Below, piece after piece: positions 26,853 to 39,208 of a stretch of DNA of 64,000 bases. Source of the DNA: Pyrocephalus nanus (lineage: Eukaryota; Chordata; Aves; Passeriformes; Tyrannidae); the NCBI GenBank assembly GCA_038380795.1, contig CM076259.1, positions 22,798,977 to 22,862,976 on the forward strand. The letters are read 5' to 3'. The translations under genes and the position numbers were made by a program. Each line of letters starts with the position of its first letter. The stretch's first letter is position 1. The notes beneath the pieces are model-generated. The model ran no database searches, was not told the origin of the DNA, and was given only the letters and a program-made list of their open reading frames with translations.

Positions 26853-28017
26853 ATATATTATCATTTGGAAACTTGTAAAGTATACTGCTATTTCTAAGAA
26901 AAACCACCAAGAATGTGGGAATCAATATTGATTTAAATGTTTGCTGCAATATTTTAGTATTTCTTATAGGTACTTTACAATATTCTCAAGTGTTTCTATG
27001 TTTAAGTAAATCAACTACAATTACCAGCATATGGGATTTGAAGATACTACATCCTTTAAGTTTAAACTTACAATCTGTTGATTGAAACACAAATATTTTC
27101 AAGGACCTCAGTAGGAGATGGACTGGGTACTATACTTTTTCCTAAGACAGTCAATAGTCCTCCAGCTGAGGTAGCACCGGATTCTCTGAAAAACATAATA
27201 GTTAGCAAACTAAAAGAAAAAGAGATTAACATTGTTTTCTGCCTCCTCAGTATTCGTTTCAGCACCTACACGATACAGATGCCACAGAAGACTGACCCTT
27301 ACTCTGAAGTACAGGAAAATATATCATAGTAAGAGACCGAGTGTCATTCAAAACATCCTTTGAAACTTCTTAAAAAACTGCATCCGAGTTCTGCATTTGT
27401 ATTGATGTTTTAATGATTAGTCTATTTTCCTGCACTTTTGGAGGCAGAACAGCAAATTCATTACATGTTTAAATTCAACAAACTTTGCAGGGTTTAGATT
27501 TTCAAATATTTCTATTTCTGAAAGCTTATCCTGCTTAAAAATATATTTGTAAGGTGTAACCCAAAAATGGCTGCACATACATATTGTAGGTCAAATTCCA
27601 AGTCATCAGTCAGTTGTTACAGTTTTTAAGGCAGGGATTTTAGTGCAGAAGCAAAGCATTTCCTCAACTTCATACTACAAGTGTAGATCACAGAATTTCT
27701 TAAATAACTGCAGTACAGATGGAACCAAATGTGGAAACTGCAAAGCCTTAAAGATTATATTCTCTGAAGAATGTTAACAATCAAAACCAAGATACCAGAA
27801 CTGGGGATAGCTCACAAGTTTAGAGACAGCACTTATTAGAAACTAAATGCTAAAACATTTATATTACCGAGAGAGATTCTACGGCTATTTCATCTTTAAT
27901 TTTATTCACTAACTTTGTAATACAGAGAATTTCTATCCATCAAGTTATACAATCAGATTTATAGCAGATAAAAATTTACAAGCATTACGTTAGGTGCAGT
28001 TACCTTATCTCCAAGTG
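26853..28017. other. Anonymous AT-rich DNA
   Basis: No gene or recognisable repeat is supported. Short frames overlap on opposite strands at 27068-27329 and look like chance. Confidence 0.7.
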
Positions 28018-28046
28018 AAAAAAAAAAAAAAAAAAACCAAAAAACC
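28018..28046. repeat. Poly-A run with A/C tail
   Basis: Nineteen A (28018-28036) followed by CCAAAAAACC. It has the same A/C character as the tracts at 19652 and 43008. Confidence 0.93.
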
Positions 28047-28550
28047 TGAATACAAGGACAGCAAACTGAATTTTTATATTCTTATCAAGATTAATATAAT
28101 ACTTGAATTCAAATAGGACAGCTAGATGACAGTTACAACAGAAACATGTGAAATTCCCTTCATTTTTAGGTGTGATTAAGAAAGTAACACCAGAAATATA
28201 GGCAAAAGTGAAAAAATAGGGTCATCTGAATTAAAATTATGTTAAAAAAAAACAACTATGGCCCCAAATCTATGGTAGATCTGTGAGGAGAGATTGCCAA
28301 CTAGAAGAACGGGAGTGAGGTGGGATGCTCACAGATATTTAAGAGCATAAAGTGTGGAATAGAGTGGAAGAGCAGGAATGTGCCCACACAGGCTGTGTTA
28401 GAGCTCCAAATGTCTCCAGCTCAAGTGACTAATGTGAATGTGCAAAGAGACAACCACTTGAAGCAGAACTTTTTACTGATTAAGTCACTACCATAAATCT
28501 CAATATGTTCCCTGCCATATTGGCAGCCTGTCCCTTTTTTCCTTTTAACT

Positions 28551-28645
28551 GTGGGCCAGATCCTCAGCTGGTATAAGTTGGCATCGCATTTTGTTGCCTT
28601 CAGTGGAGCTAAGCCAATTGATGCCATCTGAGCATCTGATATTAT
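28551..28645. repeat. Self-complementary amniote repeat relic (CAGATCCTCAGCTGGT type)
   Basis: The left end GGCCAGATCCTCAGCTGGTA and the right end GATGCCATCTGAGCATCTGA are imperfect reverse complements (about 24 of 30 positions by eye). The middle TTCAGTGGAGCTAAGCCAAT matches the 'TTCAATGGAGCTACGCCRAT' middle of a short palindromic repeat I associate with turtle, crocodile and bird genomes. I cannot name its database family with confidence. It is a non-coding fossil and implies a sauropsid host. Confidence 0.7.
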
Positions 28646-31600
28646 ATTTCTGTAGCAGTGAAAAAATGATACACTGGCATTAATTACTACATAGCCACGT
28701 CTCATAACCTCATGGCAGGGGTGGAAAGACTTCTCATTTATAGTCAGCAGTCAACATACAGAGTGGAAGGGTCAATTGGTCATTCCAAGCTCAGTTTGAT
28801 GGCTGTAAAGTTACTAGTCATTCCAAACACAGAAGAAATCACTTTTAATTTTCCTATGTGATTTAAATACTTAAAATTTGTTAACTCACAGGCATGTAGT
28901 AGCTACAGTATGTCCTTAAAGCACCACAATCTATTGCATCAAAAATGCAATGGATCTGACATGCAGAAGAACAGGCAACTGAGACAGACAAAAATTTGTT
29001 TAACTGAGAATCCCAAGTCCCACTGCCAACAGTAAATGCTAAGGGAAAGAGGGTAAGTACACTTTCATCTCTAAGCATTCTGCTACAGACTAACAGCATA
29101 TCAGAGATGCAGACACAGACATTCTTCAGTTTTGATATTCTAATAGAGAAGGTGGTCGGGGGTTTTTTGGTTCAGCAAAGGAAGAAATGGAGCACAGGAC
29201 TGATTACAGACTGCACATTAGTTTGGACTAGCTTTTACAATGACCTGACACTCATAGTTTATACTCTTTGTGTAAAAAGCCCATATGTTCCATTTCACTG
29301 CAGAAGGAAATAATCTTAACAGGAAATCATAACACCCAAATAAAACCCTTCTTCTCCGATGAAATAACACTTCCTACTTTTTACCCAACACAAAAAAGTG
29401 TAGGTTGAGACTCCAAAGAACAAGGGTGGACTCAGACACATGGACATCCAGTAGAAGTAAAACGATCTTTTGCATCAACATTGTAGATGTAGCAAAGTGT
29501 TTAATAACTCACTTAGCTTTTTGAGGGTTATTGTCAGTGTATTTGATGGAGGGGTAAATGGGAAGTTATTCTGTGGCACTGAATCTATCTTGGCCTGCCT
29601 TAATTTGTATTCCCTGCCCTTCCCAATATTTCCTCTCATTGATAATTATCTCCTCAGCTCCTAAGTTATTTTGTTTTAAGCACTTCATACCCCCCGGACA
29701 CTTAATACCGAGATCTTACTGAGTATTAAACAAGCAGATTGCTGTCTTTGTCTTTAAATGGGTAAAATAAAATTACTAGCCTATCAGACAAAAACATACT
29801 TATTCTTCACCTACTCATTAGAATTTGCATATTATAGCAGCATGCACATTCCTAACAAGCTTCCAAATGAGGGATTGGAAGTAAGCAGATTCATTCTACA
29901 AGTAAATGTAAAATAAATGGCCTTATGTTGGCTGAAGCATGTCCCAAAATACAGATAGCTTGCTATGGATATAATGTAACTAGTTGATAACAAGCAAAAG
30001 CCAAAACATGGGAAGATAAACCCTGGCTTCCCTGACTTCAACAGGCATTTTGCTTGCAGAAGGACAGACTGTGACATTCAGGACGTTAGCCACAAATGTG
30101 CAGAGCTCCTGAGAAACAGGAAGCAAAGAAAGAAGGAAAACAGAGAGGAGAGATTAGAGAAGACAACATAAGGGGGAAGGATAAGAGTACCCAGGAAAAG
30201 TTAAGGGAATGAATAGGAAACAAGAGAAGCAAGAAACTGCAAGTTTCAAAACACAGTAGTATTTAACATTCCAAAAGACAAGTAACTGAATCTACTCATA
30301 TCTATCAGGAAAATGCCAGGATGCTTCTGAAGTGTCCTCACAGCCATGCACATTTGCTGTTAGGTTCTGGTATGAGGACACTGACAGAAGCTCTACTACT
30401 TTCATTCTAGAGAGCTTTCCACTAGGAACAACTTCAGATAGAGAAATGACAGACTTTCTCTTGGACCTGAGTGTATCTGACTGTCACATGTAAGATCCAC
30501 ACTACAAAAAGGTTTGAAACCTATTACATATCCAGTAGAAAATATTAAGAGTATTGCAGACACATTCTGCCTAACTCCAATTTAAACCAGTTGATTAAGA
30601 ATATGACTTAAATTAACATGAAGAGTATCATCTATCTTTTAAAGCTTGGCCTCCCCTTTTTATATTATACTTGGAAGAAATATGTCCATATTCAGTCATT
30701 TTGTCTCAAGTCAGTGATGGGATCCAGCTGTTCTGATATTGATGAAAATGAAAATCATAATCTTCAAATACTTCATTTAACTATTATTTAAGAAATATTA
30801 TTGCTTAAATGAGACACTCCCTTCACAGAAGAATGCTCATGAAAATATATGCCTTACTTTTTTTTTTTTTAAATGGATTTTTTCATGTCTAAATTTAATA
30901 ACAATCTATAAGTATGTTTAGTCATCCTTACCACAGGGGAAGAAAGTAAGCAGGGAATTTTTGCCTGACAGAAATCCTTCAAGTGACAAAGCTCTTAATT
31001 TTGACTTTGGTGGAAATTTTGGCTCAGGATGAGTTCACAGGATTTGGCCTATGCTTTGCAGAGATGATTGGGATTCAAGTTTATTATTACATAGATAATT
31101 GTTTTGCTAGGATCTCAAAAGCACTCTTAAAAGAACTGAAGGGATTGAGTTTGACAAGAGATCAAAGAGATCAATTATTATTGTGTCCAGTGAACATAAA
31201 GTGTCCAGTGGACATCAGCTGGACGGGCAGTGGATGGGAATTAATACCATTTGGTTTTAGAATGTTGACATACAAAGTAGAATAATTTATTTCTTCCCCA
31301 ATAGCATGGTTAGAGTTTATATTCCCATTTCTTATGTAATGTAGCTTTCCTAATATTTATTATTTATCAAAAATACTTGTTTTCAGTGTTTCCCTGGGAA
31401 GCTGATATATACCCAATTTCAATTTCTAATCAGAAAAAACAGGCAGCTGTTGCTATCAGACCAAATGCTGAAATGCTTGCCTGGGATTTAGGCTGTCCAC
31501 TGTTACAGATGCAATGTGACTAAGACTCCCCATGACATTTAGCTGGTAAGCCTGGAAAAGTCTGGCCAGGCACCTTGATAATAAACAGAAATATAAAGGC

Positions 31601-32719
31601 TATGCAGCCTCATAACTTCCATGTCTCAAGTCTGTTTCTCTGTTTCTTATACATTGACTCTTCTTTCTTCTTTTTGAAAAGATGTGGAAGGGAACCAAGA
31701 AAAAAAGCTACAAGTCCATAACAGAGTGGTTCTAAATCTCCCTGAAGAAGGAGACAGGAAAAATAGCTCCTCAAAGTGAATTCCAGGTGAAAGCTCCTTG
31801 CTGCAGTTCTGTAGTCCTAAACAAGAGAAGGGGTGCAAATATTTTTTCATGCTGGAAGAACCTAGCCTCTAAATTTGTCTTGACTTCATTAAATTGTTCT
31901 TACTTTAACCTGTGATTTTGCTAGCTAGTAATAATTTTGGACTGTTGCTCAGAGGACAGACATCTCTTCTCTTTGCTTACTATCTGTTATGACATGTATG
32001 TCACTGAAGAATTTAGCCATGCAAATCTTGAAAGTAACTTGCATCTCTGAAGCAAATTTGAAATATTTCTTTCAAATTCTATGCTGTCAAAACTCAGTGA
32101 AACTGTGAAAGGCATATGAATATAACATCTATAAAATGTTCAGCTGGCTACAGAAAAAGCTCCAATGAATAAGGGTTGCCAGAGCAGGAAAACACTGTTA
32201 ATTACTAAATATTGTTTCTTGAAGCATAATACTCATACCTAGGAACTACACATTCCTACCTGTAGATCACATCAGTATTACAGGGGTAAATCCACATAAT
32301 AAGAATACCACTGTTATGCTAAATTTCCACCTTACACATTAAATACTAGTGTACTCAAGCTTCCCCTATGCTTGTGGCTTGGACAGTGCTCGCCTTAGGA
32401 AGTTCAGGATAAATCTGTCCTCAGACTATTCTGGTGTGAGCTAGCTCAGCAGAAGAGACTTTTATTCTGATGTGGCTCAACCAAAATAGTCTGGACAGAT
32501 ATCCAAGGGAAACAGAAAATACCTCCAAACAGCAATCATATTGTTAACAAATATTAAAAATTAAAGTATTTACAGGATTAAGCAGTAGCAGCACTGCCAC
32601 GGTAACACATAGTATGGCCTCACCCTGAAAATGTCTCTCATCTGAATAATCCTAAGTGTGTGCAGTCCCTTGCAGAAATTGTTACGAGCAGAAAACTATG
32701 AAATTTGGAAGGAAACAGA
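28646..32719. other. Anonymous non-coding DNA
   Basis: No gene is supported. A purine-biased stretch lies at about 30115-30225, an 18-bp near-duplication of a GTGTCCAGTG unit at 31183-31218, and an 11-A/T run near 30859. Frames are 100 codons or fewer. Confidence 0.68.
31183..31218. repeat. 18-bp tandem duplication
   Basis: GTGTCCAGTGAACATAAA is followed directly by GTGTCCAGTGGACATCAG. The second copy contains the palindrome TGTCCAGTGGACA. Confidence 0.85.
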
Positions 32720-32810
32720 TCAAAAAGCTGAAGCACAGAGCAGCAACGTGACTCACTTAAAATTCCACAGAAAAGAAACAGAACTTCATAAATTAAACTG
32801 TTTCTGACTT
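32720..32810 (-). repeat. MIR/CORE-SINE-like relic
   Basis: AAAGCTGAAGCACAGAGCAG, then GTGACTCACTTAAAATTCCA and CAGAAA, follow the reverse-strand MIR core 'GAAACTGAGGCACAGAGAGGTTAAGTGACTTGCCCAAGGTCACACAG'. The match is limited to about 50-60 bp and is diverged. Confidence 0.55.
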
Positions 32811-33469
32811 TTGATCTTGTCTGCGGGACACAAGATCTCTCCCATGAGAATAAGTATAACAAAGCAAAAGCAACCCCTCCCTTGACATTTTATTATATTT
32901 CTATAATTGTCTCAATATACCAGATCAATTGCATTTGAAAAGGCAGCTATTAAAACATAACTAGACCATCTTTGGAGCCTTAGTTTGTCAATTGCATCAA
33001 ACAACAATTCTTCTGCAGAAAAGAAATCAGACTGTATTTTTACAATAATTGCAAGTCATTTCTAGGAGAAAAAGGTAGCAACAATACCCAAGGAAATAAA
33101 ATAACACACTTTTGTGCTTTCCCATCAAACCCGACAGTGGTACGGGTTTAAATCAGTCAGAGGCAGCTACGCATGAGAGATTGCACTCTGCAGGCTCTAT
33201 CAGTCAGAAGTCAAGGATACACGTCCATGATTTATCATACTTTTCATGGTAATTAGCTAGAGTGCCATTTTGCTTCCAGTAGCATCACTCAACTTTCTTT
33301 TTTTAATTTGGTCTTTTTTTCCTGCAAATGAATTTACATATTTCTCAATCTCTCATCCCCTACTATGTTTTATTTATGAATATAGGCCTTGCTGATGGTA
33401 ACTTTAATGTGAAGAAGGTAGTAATTAGTGTACCTATCTGCTAAGTTAATCCCTTTCCCACGTCTGCAG
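32811..33469. other. Anonymous DNA ending in a splice-acceptor-like tract
   Basis: No gene is confirmed. The last bases (about 33448-33469) form a pyrimidine tract ending TCTGCAG, directly before the microexon-like sequence. Confidence 0.6.
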
Positions 33470-33480
33470 AGAAGTTTAAG
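33470..33480 (+). other. Candidate 11-nt microexon
   Basis: AGAAGTTTAAG is preceded by CCCTTTCCCACGTCTGCAG, a good 3' splice site with a TGC just before the AG, and followed by GTAAGTAAC, a full-consensus 5' splice site. Neuronal microexons controlled by SRRM4 commonly have a UGC motif just upstream of the acceptor; that is known biology, and its application here is inference. Eleven nucleotides would shift the frame. No neighbouring exon can be identified, so chance is a real alternative. Confidence 0.15.
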
Positions 33481-33770
33481 GTAAGTAACAGTTTACAGTC
33501 AATATTAGGTTTAATTATGCTTAATGAGGGTAACTATCTCTGTTTACTAACTGCACCTAGGTGTGTAGCTCCTATATGAGTTTTTCTCCCAGCCTCATTC
33601 TGCACTGTTAATAGTGCCATTGTGCAGGGTATGTGTGGTGCTTTAATCCATAAAACTGCTTCAGGAGAGCCAAACAAGTGAGGCACCTGTTTCAATACAG
33701 GTTCAGAGGGAGCAGAATGGCCTTAAAACATTGACAGCTTTGTGTAAGGAGAAAGTTTTACTGTCTCATA

Positions 33771-33801
33771 TTTCACTAGTGCATGCAGTGCACTAGTGAA
33801 A
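33771..33801. repeat. Perfect 13-bp inverted repeat
   Basis: TTTCACTAGTGCA (33771-33783) and TGCACTAGTGAAA (33789-33801) are exact reverse complements around the 5-nt spacer TGCAG. The arms are GC-mixed, so this is not an AT-run artefact. It lies 50 bp before an (AAAAT)n array. It could extrude as a cruciform, or be the remnant of a short inverted-repeat element; no flanking duplication is evident. Confidence 0.95.
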
Positions 33802-33851
33802 AGAGGGCAAAACCCAAAAAACCCACAGACATTCCCCAAACCCTTCCTCTT

Positions 33852-33912
33852 AAAAAATAAAATAAAATAAAATAAAATAAAATAAAATAAATAAATAAAT
33901 AAAATAAAATAT
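33852..33912. repeat. (AAAAT)n microsatellite
   Basis: About eight AAAAT pentanucleotides pass into AAAT tetranucleotides and back. On the minus strand this is the (ATTTT)n class. The short FYFILF-type frame on the minus strand at 33723-33917 is a translation of this repeat, not a gene. Confidence 0.97.
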
Positions 33913-34129
33913 AGCATTTTTCTTGGTTTTCAGGGATCATCCACATAAATATTTCCTGTAGGAGTTACTATGTTCTTTAAGCTCATCGAAAGCTGTGTTA
34001 GCAATTAACACCCTGAATTTACACAGACAAATGAAGACTTCTTGTCTTACTCATATTTTATGAGCAGCTATCTTCCACAACTGAAAGGATTTTAGAGGCA
34101 ACTGAAGATGACACCAATGATGTCTTAGA

Positions 34130-34208
34130 ATCCTACACTAGTAAAAGGTCAAAAGCAAAGCCTCAGATAGAAACCCAGTTCTACTTCAACTGCTCTGTTT
34201 TTAGCATC
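34130..34208 (-). repeat. Possible MIR-like relic
   Basis: CACTAGTAAAAGGTCAAAAG, then GATAGAAACCCAGTTCTACT and CTGCTCTGTTTTTAGC, resemble the reverse-strand MIR stretch 'AGCTAGTAAGTGGCAGAGCTGGGATTTGAACCCAGGTCT...GTGCTCTTAACC'. The match is weak and gapped. Confidence 0.38.
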
Positions 34209-37107
34209 TCAGCAATGTTGTTACTTCAATCTGCTTCTTCCTAATAGGAAGATCTAGATTTGAGTTTACTTCATTACTTTTTGCTCTAACATTTTCCTTT
34301 GTGATTTCATGTATTATTCCCTTAAGAAATTCATGCAATGGGAATTTTTTTCATACATATTTATGACTACCTATGAAAAATGTACCTTCCTAAATCTTTG
34401 ATTCCCTAGGATGCATGGATTTGGGGGGTTTTGTGTGTGTGCATGAGGGACTAAGTTTGCAGAAGTGCTGAAAAACAAAGCTGTTTGATTTCTAGTAAGA
34501 AATGGAAGTTGAACACACAGAAATTGTTCTGTAAGTGGAGAGGTTAGTTCATTTGATTTTTCTAAGGCAGTAAGAAGCAAGTTCTGCATTTCATTCATAT
34601 CATAGAAATGTGACATTTCCTCAGACAAAGCTTAAGGGGTTTTTTTTGTTTGTTTGTTTTTTTTGCCCTAGTGAGCACTCTGCATGAGTCCACATGTTCC
34701 CTCCTTATCTTTGTCATTGGCAAGACTTCAAGGAAAAAAAAATCTCTGGTTAAAAAATTCTTCAAAAAAGCAGGAAAAACTTCCACTACATCACCCTTTT
34801 TGTTTTTTAGAAACCGCCCATTTTAGAATTACTTGACTGTCAAACACGCAGTTACTAAAGTAAGATTTTATTTAAAGGCTGAACTCTCTAATGCTGCAAG
34901 CTATATCCAGACCAACAAGCTTTGACTATACAGGTTTCAAAATCTAAGCTCAAGGCTTATATGTATTATTCCTACGATGTGCCAAACTAACTCTAACACT
35001 CCTATTACTGGATGTTAAGGAAAAGGTTTCTAAAAGAGAAGTGAGATTTTGTTCACTGATGTCTTTCCCTCTCAATGCCATGTTCCAAAAAATGTGATCT
35101 CAACATGTAAACACAAGTATAACTACTATGTAAAACTGCCAATAGCTACATAACAAGAAAGAAAAGATACCTGTTTTCAAAGTGACAATATTTCTTTCTT
35201 TTTCTATTTAGGAAATCAATACTCAGATAAACATGGACTTATTTATGAGATAGAAATTATTTACAGGCACATATATTCTAAAGAAAATTGGCGAGGTTTT
35301 GTATCCAAGAAGGGAATAGAAGAGGTCACGTTACTTCTTCAATATAAAGTCCGGCACCTAGATTAATTTAATGACTTAAAATAATACAGGATGACTCTGA
35401 GAATCTGGAAAATTTAAGCAGCTCATGATTTCAAGGACAGATTATGGAAAATCTAACTGGAGAATGTAAAGAGCAGTTAAGACAACTGGTCAACACCAGG
35501 AGAGGGCATATTCAAGTTGCTTCTCCCCTGATGCCACCTTTCGGTTAACGGCATAAACAAAGCTTGGGTAACTGAACATGAATCTATTTTACTAAAGCAC
35601 TAAAGTTCTCAAGTTAGAGATAACAGGATTATCTGCAGGGCACTGATGTTCAGTGTACTTACATGAGTAACTGTCTCCTCAAAAATCCACATGCAGATCT
35701 CCCTAAGAGATAGATGGATGTGAGCATTACTACGAAAATCTCTGCAGCTCCCCTCCCAACACAACTGGTTGGAAAAAAAGTTCCACACTTTTCTGAAGAG
35801 CCTAGGAGAAAGGTGGGCTTGCTTATTTGGATCAGTCTGGATAATAATCATTTTTTTCACATTGCAGTGTTGCCTCCACACATCTCTCTGCTCAGAGTCA
35901 CCAATTACAATGAACAGTGGGAGGATGAAGATTTTTTAAACTAATTGCAAAATAACTAAAGAGAAGCTATTACTCAAACATAAAGGTTTGAATATGTAAA
36001 AATATTATTTTTCAGTCACTCTTAAATGAACTGAATCTCTGCTGCAGTATAACATCTTGTCAAAGAGAAAGACACTGTCCCTTGATGACCTCTGAAGTAA
36101 TGATAAGAGTCTCCAGTCGTGGTGGAGGAGATCACCTAAGAGACATAGTCTGGTGGTATCCAGAATCTCAAGGTGGCTTAAATTATTATATTGAATTATT
36201 ATATAGCGTGTCTCATGTTTATAGCCCAGTCAAGTAGCTGGGATTAGAACATTGTGTTTTAGCCATATACCAATAAAACTGTTACAAGAAACACATAGAA
36301 CATGTAGATATTGAGATCTTGGTGCAATCTCATCTCATAAAAAACCCCAAACATTCAAATGTGCCTATAAACATTATTGTAAAGATATTTAAATTCAGAG
36401 GAAGGAAGAAGTCTCAGAACAAAGTTCTGCAAATGACCATAATTCAGATTAATAAAAACTTACATAATTGAAATGCTCTACAAGTGACTAAGTAGCAACA
36501 TTTCTTGCTTCTTTATTTTCTTCTTCAGTATCGATTTCTTGCCAGGAAAAAAATACAAGTTTTCAGCTGCTTGTCTCTTAGAAGAGCCTCTGCCTACTTT
36601 CATGAATTCTCTGTGCCATCCTTAAGATATGCCTTCGGAAGGCATAGAGACTTGTATAATCCCCCAAGTCCTATTAATATCAGTAAGAATGACACAAGTT
36701 TGATTCAAAAGAACCAAAGAGAATGACTAAAATGGCCTCAAAGCTGCTTTTCAGAGTCAAAACCATCTACCTCATCTACTTGGCATTAAAATGTGCTTCT
36801 GCCACATGAGTAGTCCAGCTCCTACTGCTGCTGACTTCTTGCTGTCTCTCATTTTGTTGTCTGCTGTTTTATTTGCTGGTACAGAAGAAATAGGAGGTTG
36901 GTCTTTTAATGTCCTACACTGCTGATAACACTAAGTAACTTATGCAGTAAGTCTGCTAATCATACTATTGCATAACTCAAGGTTGGTTTTGACTGGAAGG
37001 TTTACAAAATGAACAAGGCATGGAAAAGGTGTTCAGTGGCAACTCCACAGTGTCACCATAGAAATGTCTGATTCAGCTCCAAGGGGAAAACAGACATCCA
37101 CCTATAC
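34209..37107. other. Anonymous non-coding DNA
   Basis: No gene is supported. A T/G-rich run lies at 34637-34664. A 19-bp inverted repeat, TATGCCTTC-G-GAAGGCATA, lies at 36628-36646. Frames are 90 codons or fewer. Confidence 0.68.
36628..36646. repeat. 19-bp palindrome
   Basis: TATGCCTTC and GAAGGCATA are perfect reverse complements around one G. This is too short to assign a role. Confidence 0.9.
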
Positions 37108-37223
37108 AAAGAGGGAGAGAAAGAGGGAGATACTGAGACAGAGAGGAAGAGAAAAAATAGAGAAAGAGAAATAAAGGGAAGAAAAGAAGGAGAGAGGCAG
37201 GAAGAGGGAGAAGGGGAAAAGGG
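37108..37223. repeat. Polypurine (GA-rich) tract
   Basis: Over 116 bases the + strand has only seven pyrimidines, mixing GAGGGA, GAAA and GGAA blocks. Such tracts can adopt intramolecular triplex DNA and are often polymorphic. The serine/phenylalanine/leucine-rich minus-strand frames across it (for example 37102-37449) are artefacts of the repeat. Confidence 0.95.
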
Positions 37224-39011
37224 TTTCACAGTACCACTCAGTGAAAGGTATATATACTGAAATTTTGCAGGACACAATAATGTTCAAAGTTAAAATCTTG
37301 TACCTCCAGAAAAAGGATTTAACCCACCCTTTCAAAATTAGATCCTTGTCAACCCAAGTTCTACTTTTATGGAAGACGATGGAAACCAAGTGCCTATTGG
37401 GTTTTAAAAAGGCAACAGAATAGAAATCTGACCAGCAAAAAAAACTCACTGTCCTGAGCTACCCACTGAAAAAAATTAAATTCCCCAAAACAAACACCAA
37501 AGGCATTAAAGATCAGTACTTTAATCTCTCTGGACACCTGAATCTGACACCTGGACAACAAAATTGCTATTATTATTTCCAGTGATGGTAAACTGACTCA
37601 TTGGTGTAGAAGAAATAATTTAAAACCAAATTAAACCAATGTGGCAAAAGTGCCAAGTGTCACCTGTGCCATATCCTCCAGATAATCTACAGTTCAGATG
37701 AAGAAGAAAATGAGAATGACTGAAAGGAATCAACGCTGGCATACATTTAAGAAAAACTATTGTGGTTTCATACCTTCTTCTGAATCTCAAAAGACTTCCC
37801 TGACATGTACTCTTCACCCATACTCTTTCCCCCCCAGTGAACAGGGGCATTGTCTTTTTCATAGGGCAAGTATCAGGTCATGGCCCATGGCAAATCAGCA
37901 TGAATCACTGACCACATGATTCAAACACGTGCCCTAAGAAACCGAATTTTAGCATCCTGAAACTCCACTCTTCAAGTGCTGACCACAGAAACCTGTTGTG
38001 CCAGTGTGTTGGTTAAAGAGGCAAATCCTTTCACGTTCATTTTCAAAAATGGTAAAGGAGGGAGAGTAAATCATTACCCCTCTGACTTTTGCTTTTTAAA
38101 TAGAAAAAACATGCATGCTGGCCTTGCATTGTTAGCTTTACTGGAGTATGTGCTGAACAACTTAACACATATGCATGAAGATAAACATTAATACATGCAC
38201 AATGCTGAACTTTGTGTTGGCAGCCCGACTGCAGTAACCCATGTCCCCTGGGCAGAAATCACCTATGAAGGAACAGGAAAGAGTCAGTGTAATAGTTAAC
38301 TAGCCCAGTGGGATATTATTCATGACAAGTAGAGAAGCAGTAGTGCAGGCTGCAATGCTGGTCACCTTTCCCTCCAGAATACTGGTGGATGCCTGGAATC
38401 AAATTCAGCACTGAAAAAAACAGCAAATGTGTTGTCAGCATAAGAAAGAAGCTGAATTTTTTCTCTTGGAGTTTGCATATAAGGAAGACTTCTGCAAGTG
38501 CAGAGATTTCCTATGAAGCTTGATGTTGAAAGAAAATGACAGATTCCAATTTATCAAATACGAATGCATAGGTTTTGGAAAGATGAATAAGGTTATCGGT
38601 ATTACATCAAGGCAATTATTCCCTATAAAACAGAAGCAATTAACTCCTATGGCAACAGGGAAGTATCAATGTTGATAACTGCAACCATGGCATGAGGACT
38701 GCAACAGATGGTTAAAGAGCATCCATTTAGGCAACAGACCAAACCATGAGTCTTTTACCTATGGCCAATCAGGGAAAATCCCAAGTCATCATGGCTGATC
38801 TGCCTCCTTCAATGCTTTTACCCTGCAGTCTCCCACAAGGTCCAGAAACTCTTTCAAAACACTTTCAAATCTTTCAAATTCCTTTATAGTAGAGCATTAA
38901 AAGGAACATACCACAACACCCACTATATTTTTTTCAGTGCTACCTCAGTCAGCATTTTGCATAGGGGCAATACACTGCTACCCGGACTTCAGCTTGAAAA
39001 GACAAATTCCA

Positions 39012-39013
<2 letters not shown>
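37224..39013. other. Anonymous non-coding DNA
   Basis: No gene or recognisable repeat is supported; all frames are 80 codons or fewer, apart from the minus-strand frame that runs in from the polypurine tract. Imperfect CTTTCAAA repeats occur at about 38848-38882. Confidence 0.7.

Positions 39014-39052
<39 letters not shown>
39014..39052. repeat. Poly-T run (39)
   Basis: An uninterrupted run of 39 T, the longest homopolymer in the window. Read on the minus strand it is a poly-A, but no processed pseudogene or SINE body is recognisable next to it. Its exact length is probably variable and prone to sequencing error. Confidence 0.95.
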
Positions 39053-39055
<3 letters not shown>

Positions 39056-39176
39056 AGCTTTCAATGATTTAACTTCATCAGCCATTGCAGAAATGATAAT
39101 CAAAACTTCAATTTTATTTTTTATTTTCCAACAAAAGCATTTGCTTCTTAAGAAGACCTTGAAATAAACTATTTAG

Positions 39177-39208
39177 CAAAAAAACCCAACCAAAAAAAAC
39201 CCCAAAAA
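39177..39208. repeat. A/C-rich tract
   Basis: A short tract of A runs broken by CCC, CC and CCCC, the same class as the longer tracts at 19652 and 43008. Confidence 0.85.

Noticed and set aside
37053..37449. Minus-strand frames of 74 and 115 codons with serine/leucine/phenylalanine repeats
   Set aside because: They read through the GA-rich tract, whose complement encodes such residues whatever the frame.
39014..39052. 39-T run as the poly-A tail of a minus-strand processed pseudogene
   Set aside because: No gene-like body or target-site duplication is recognisable next to it; kept as a simple repeat.
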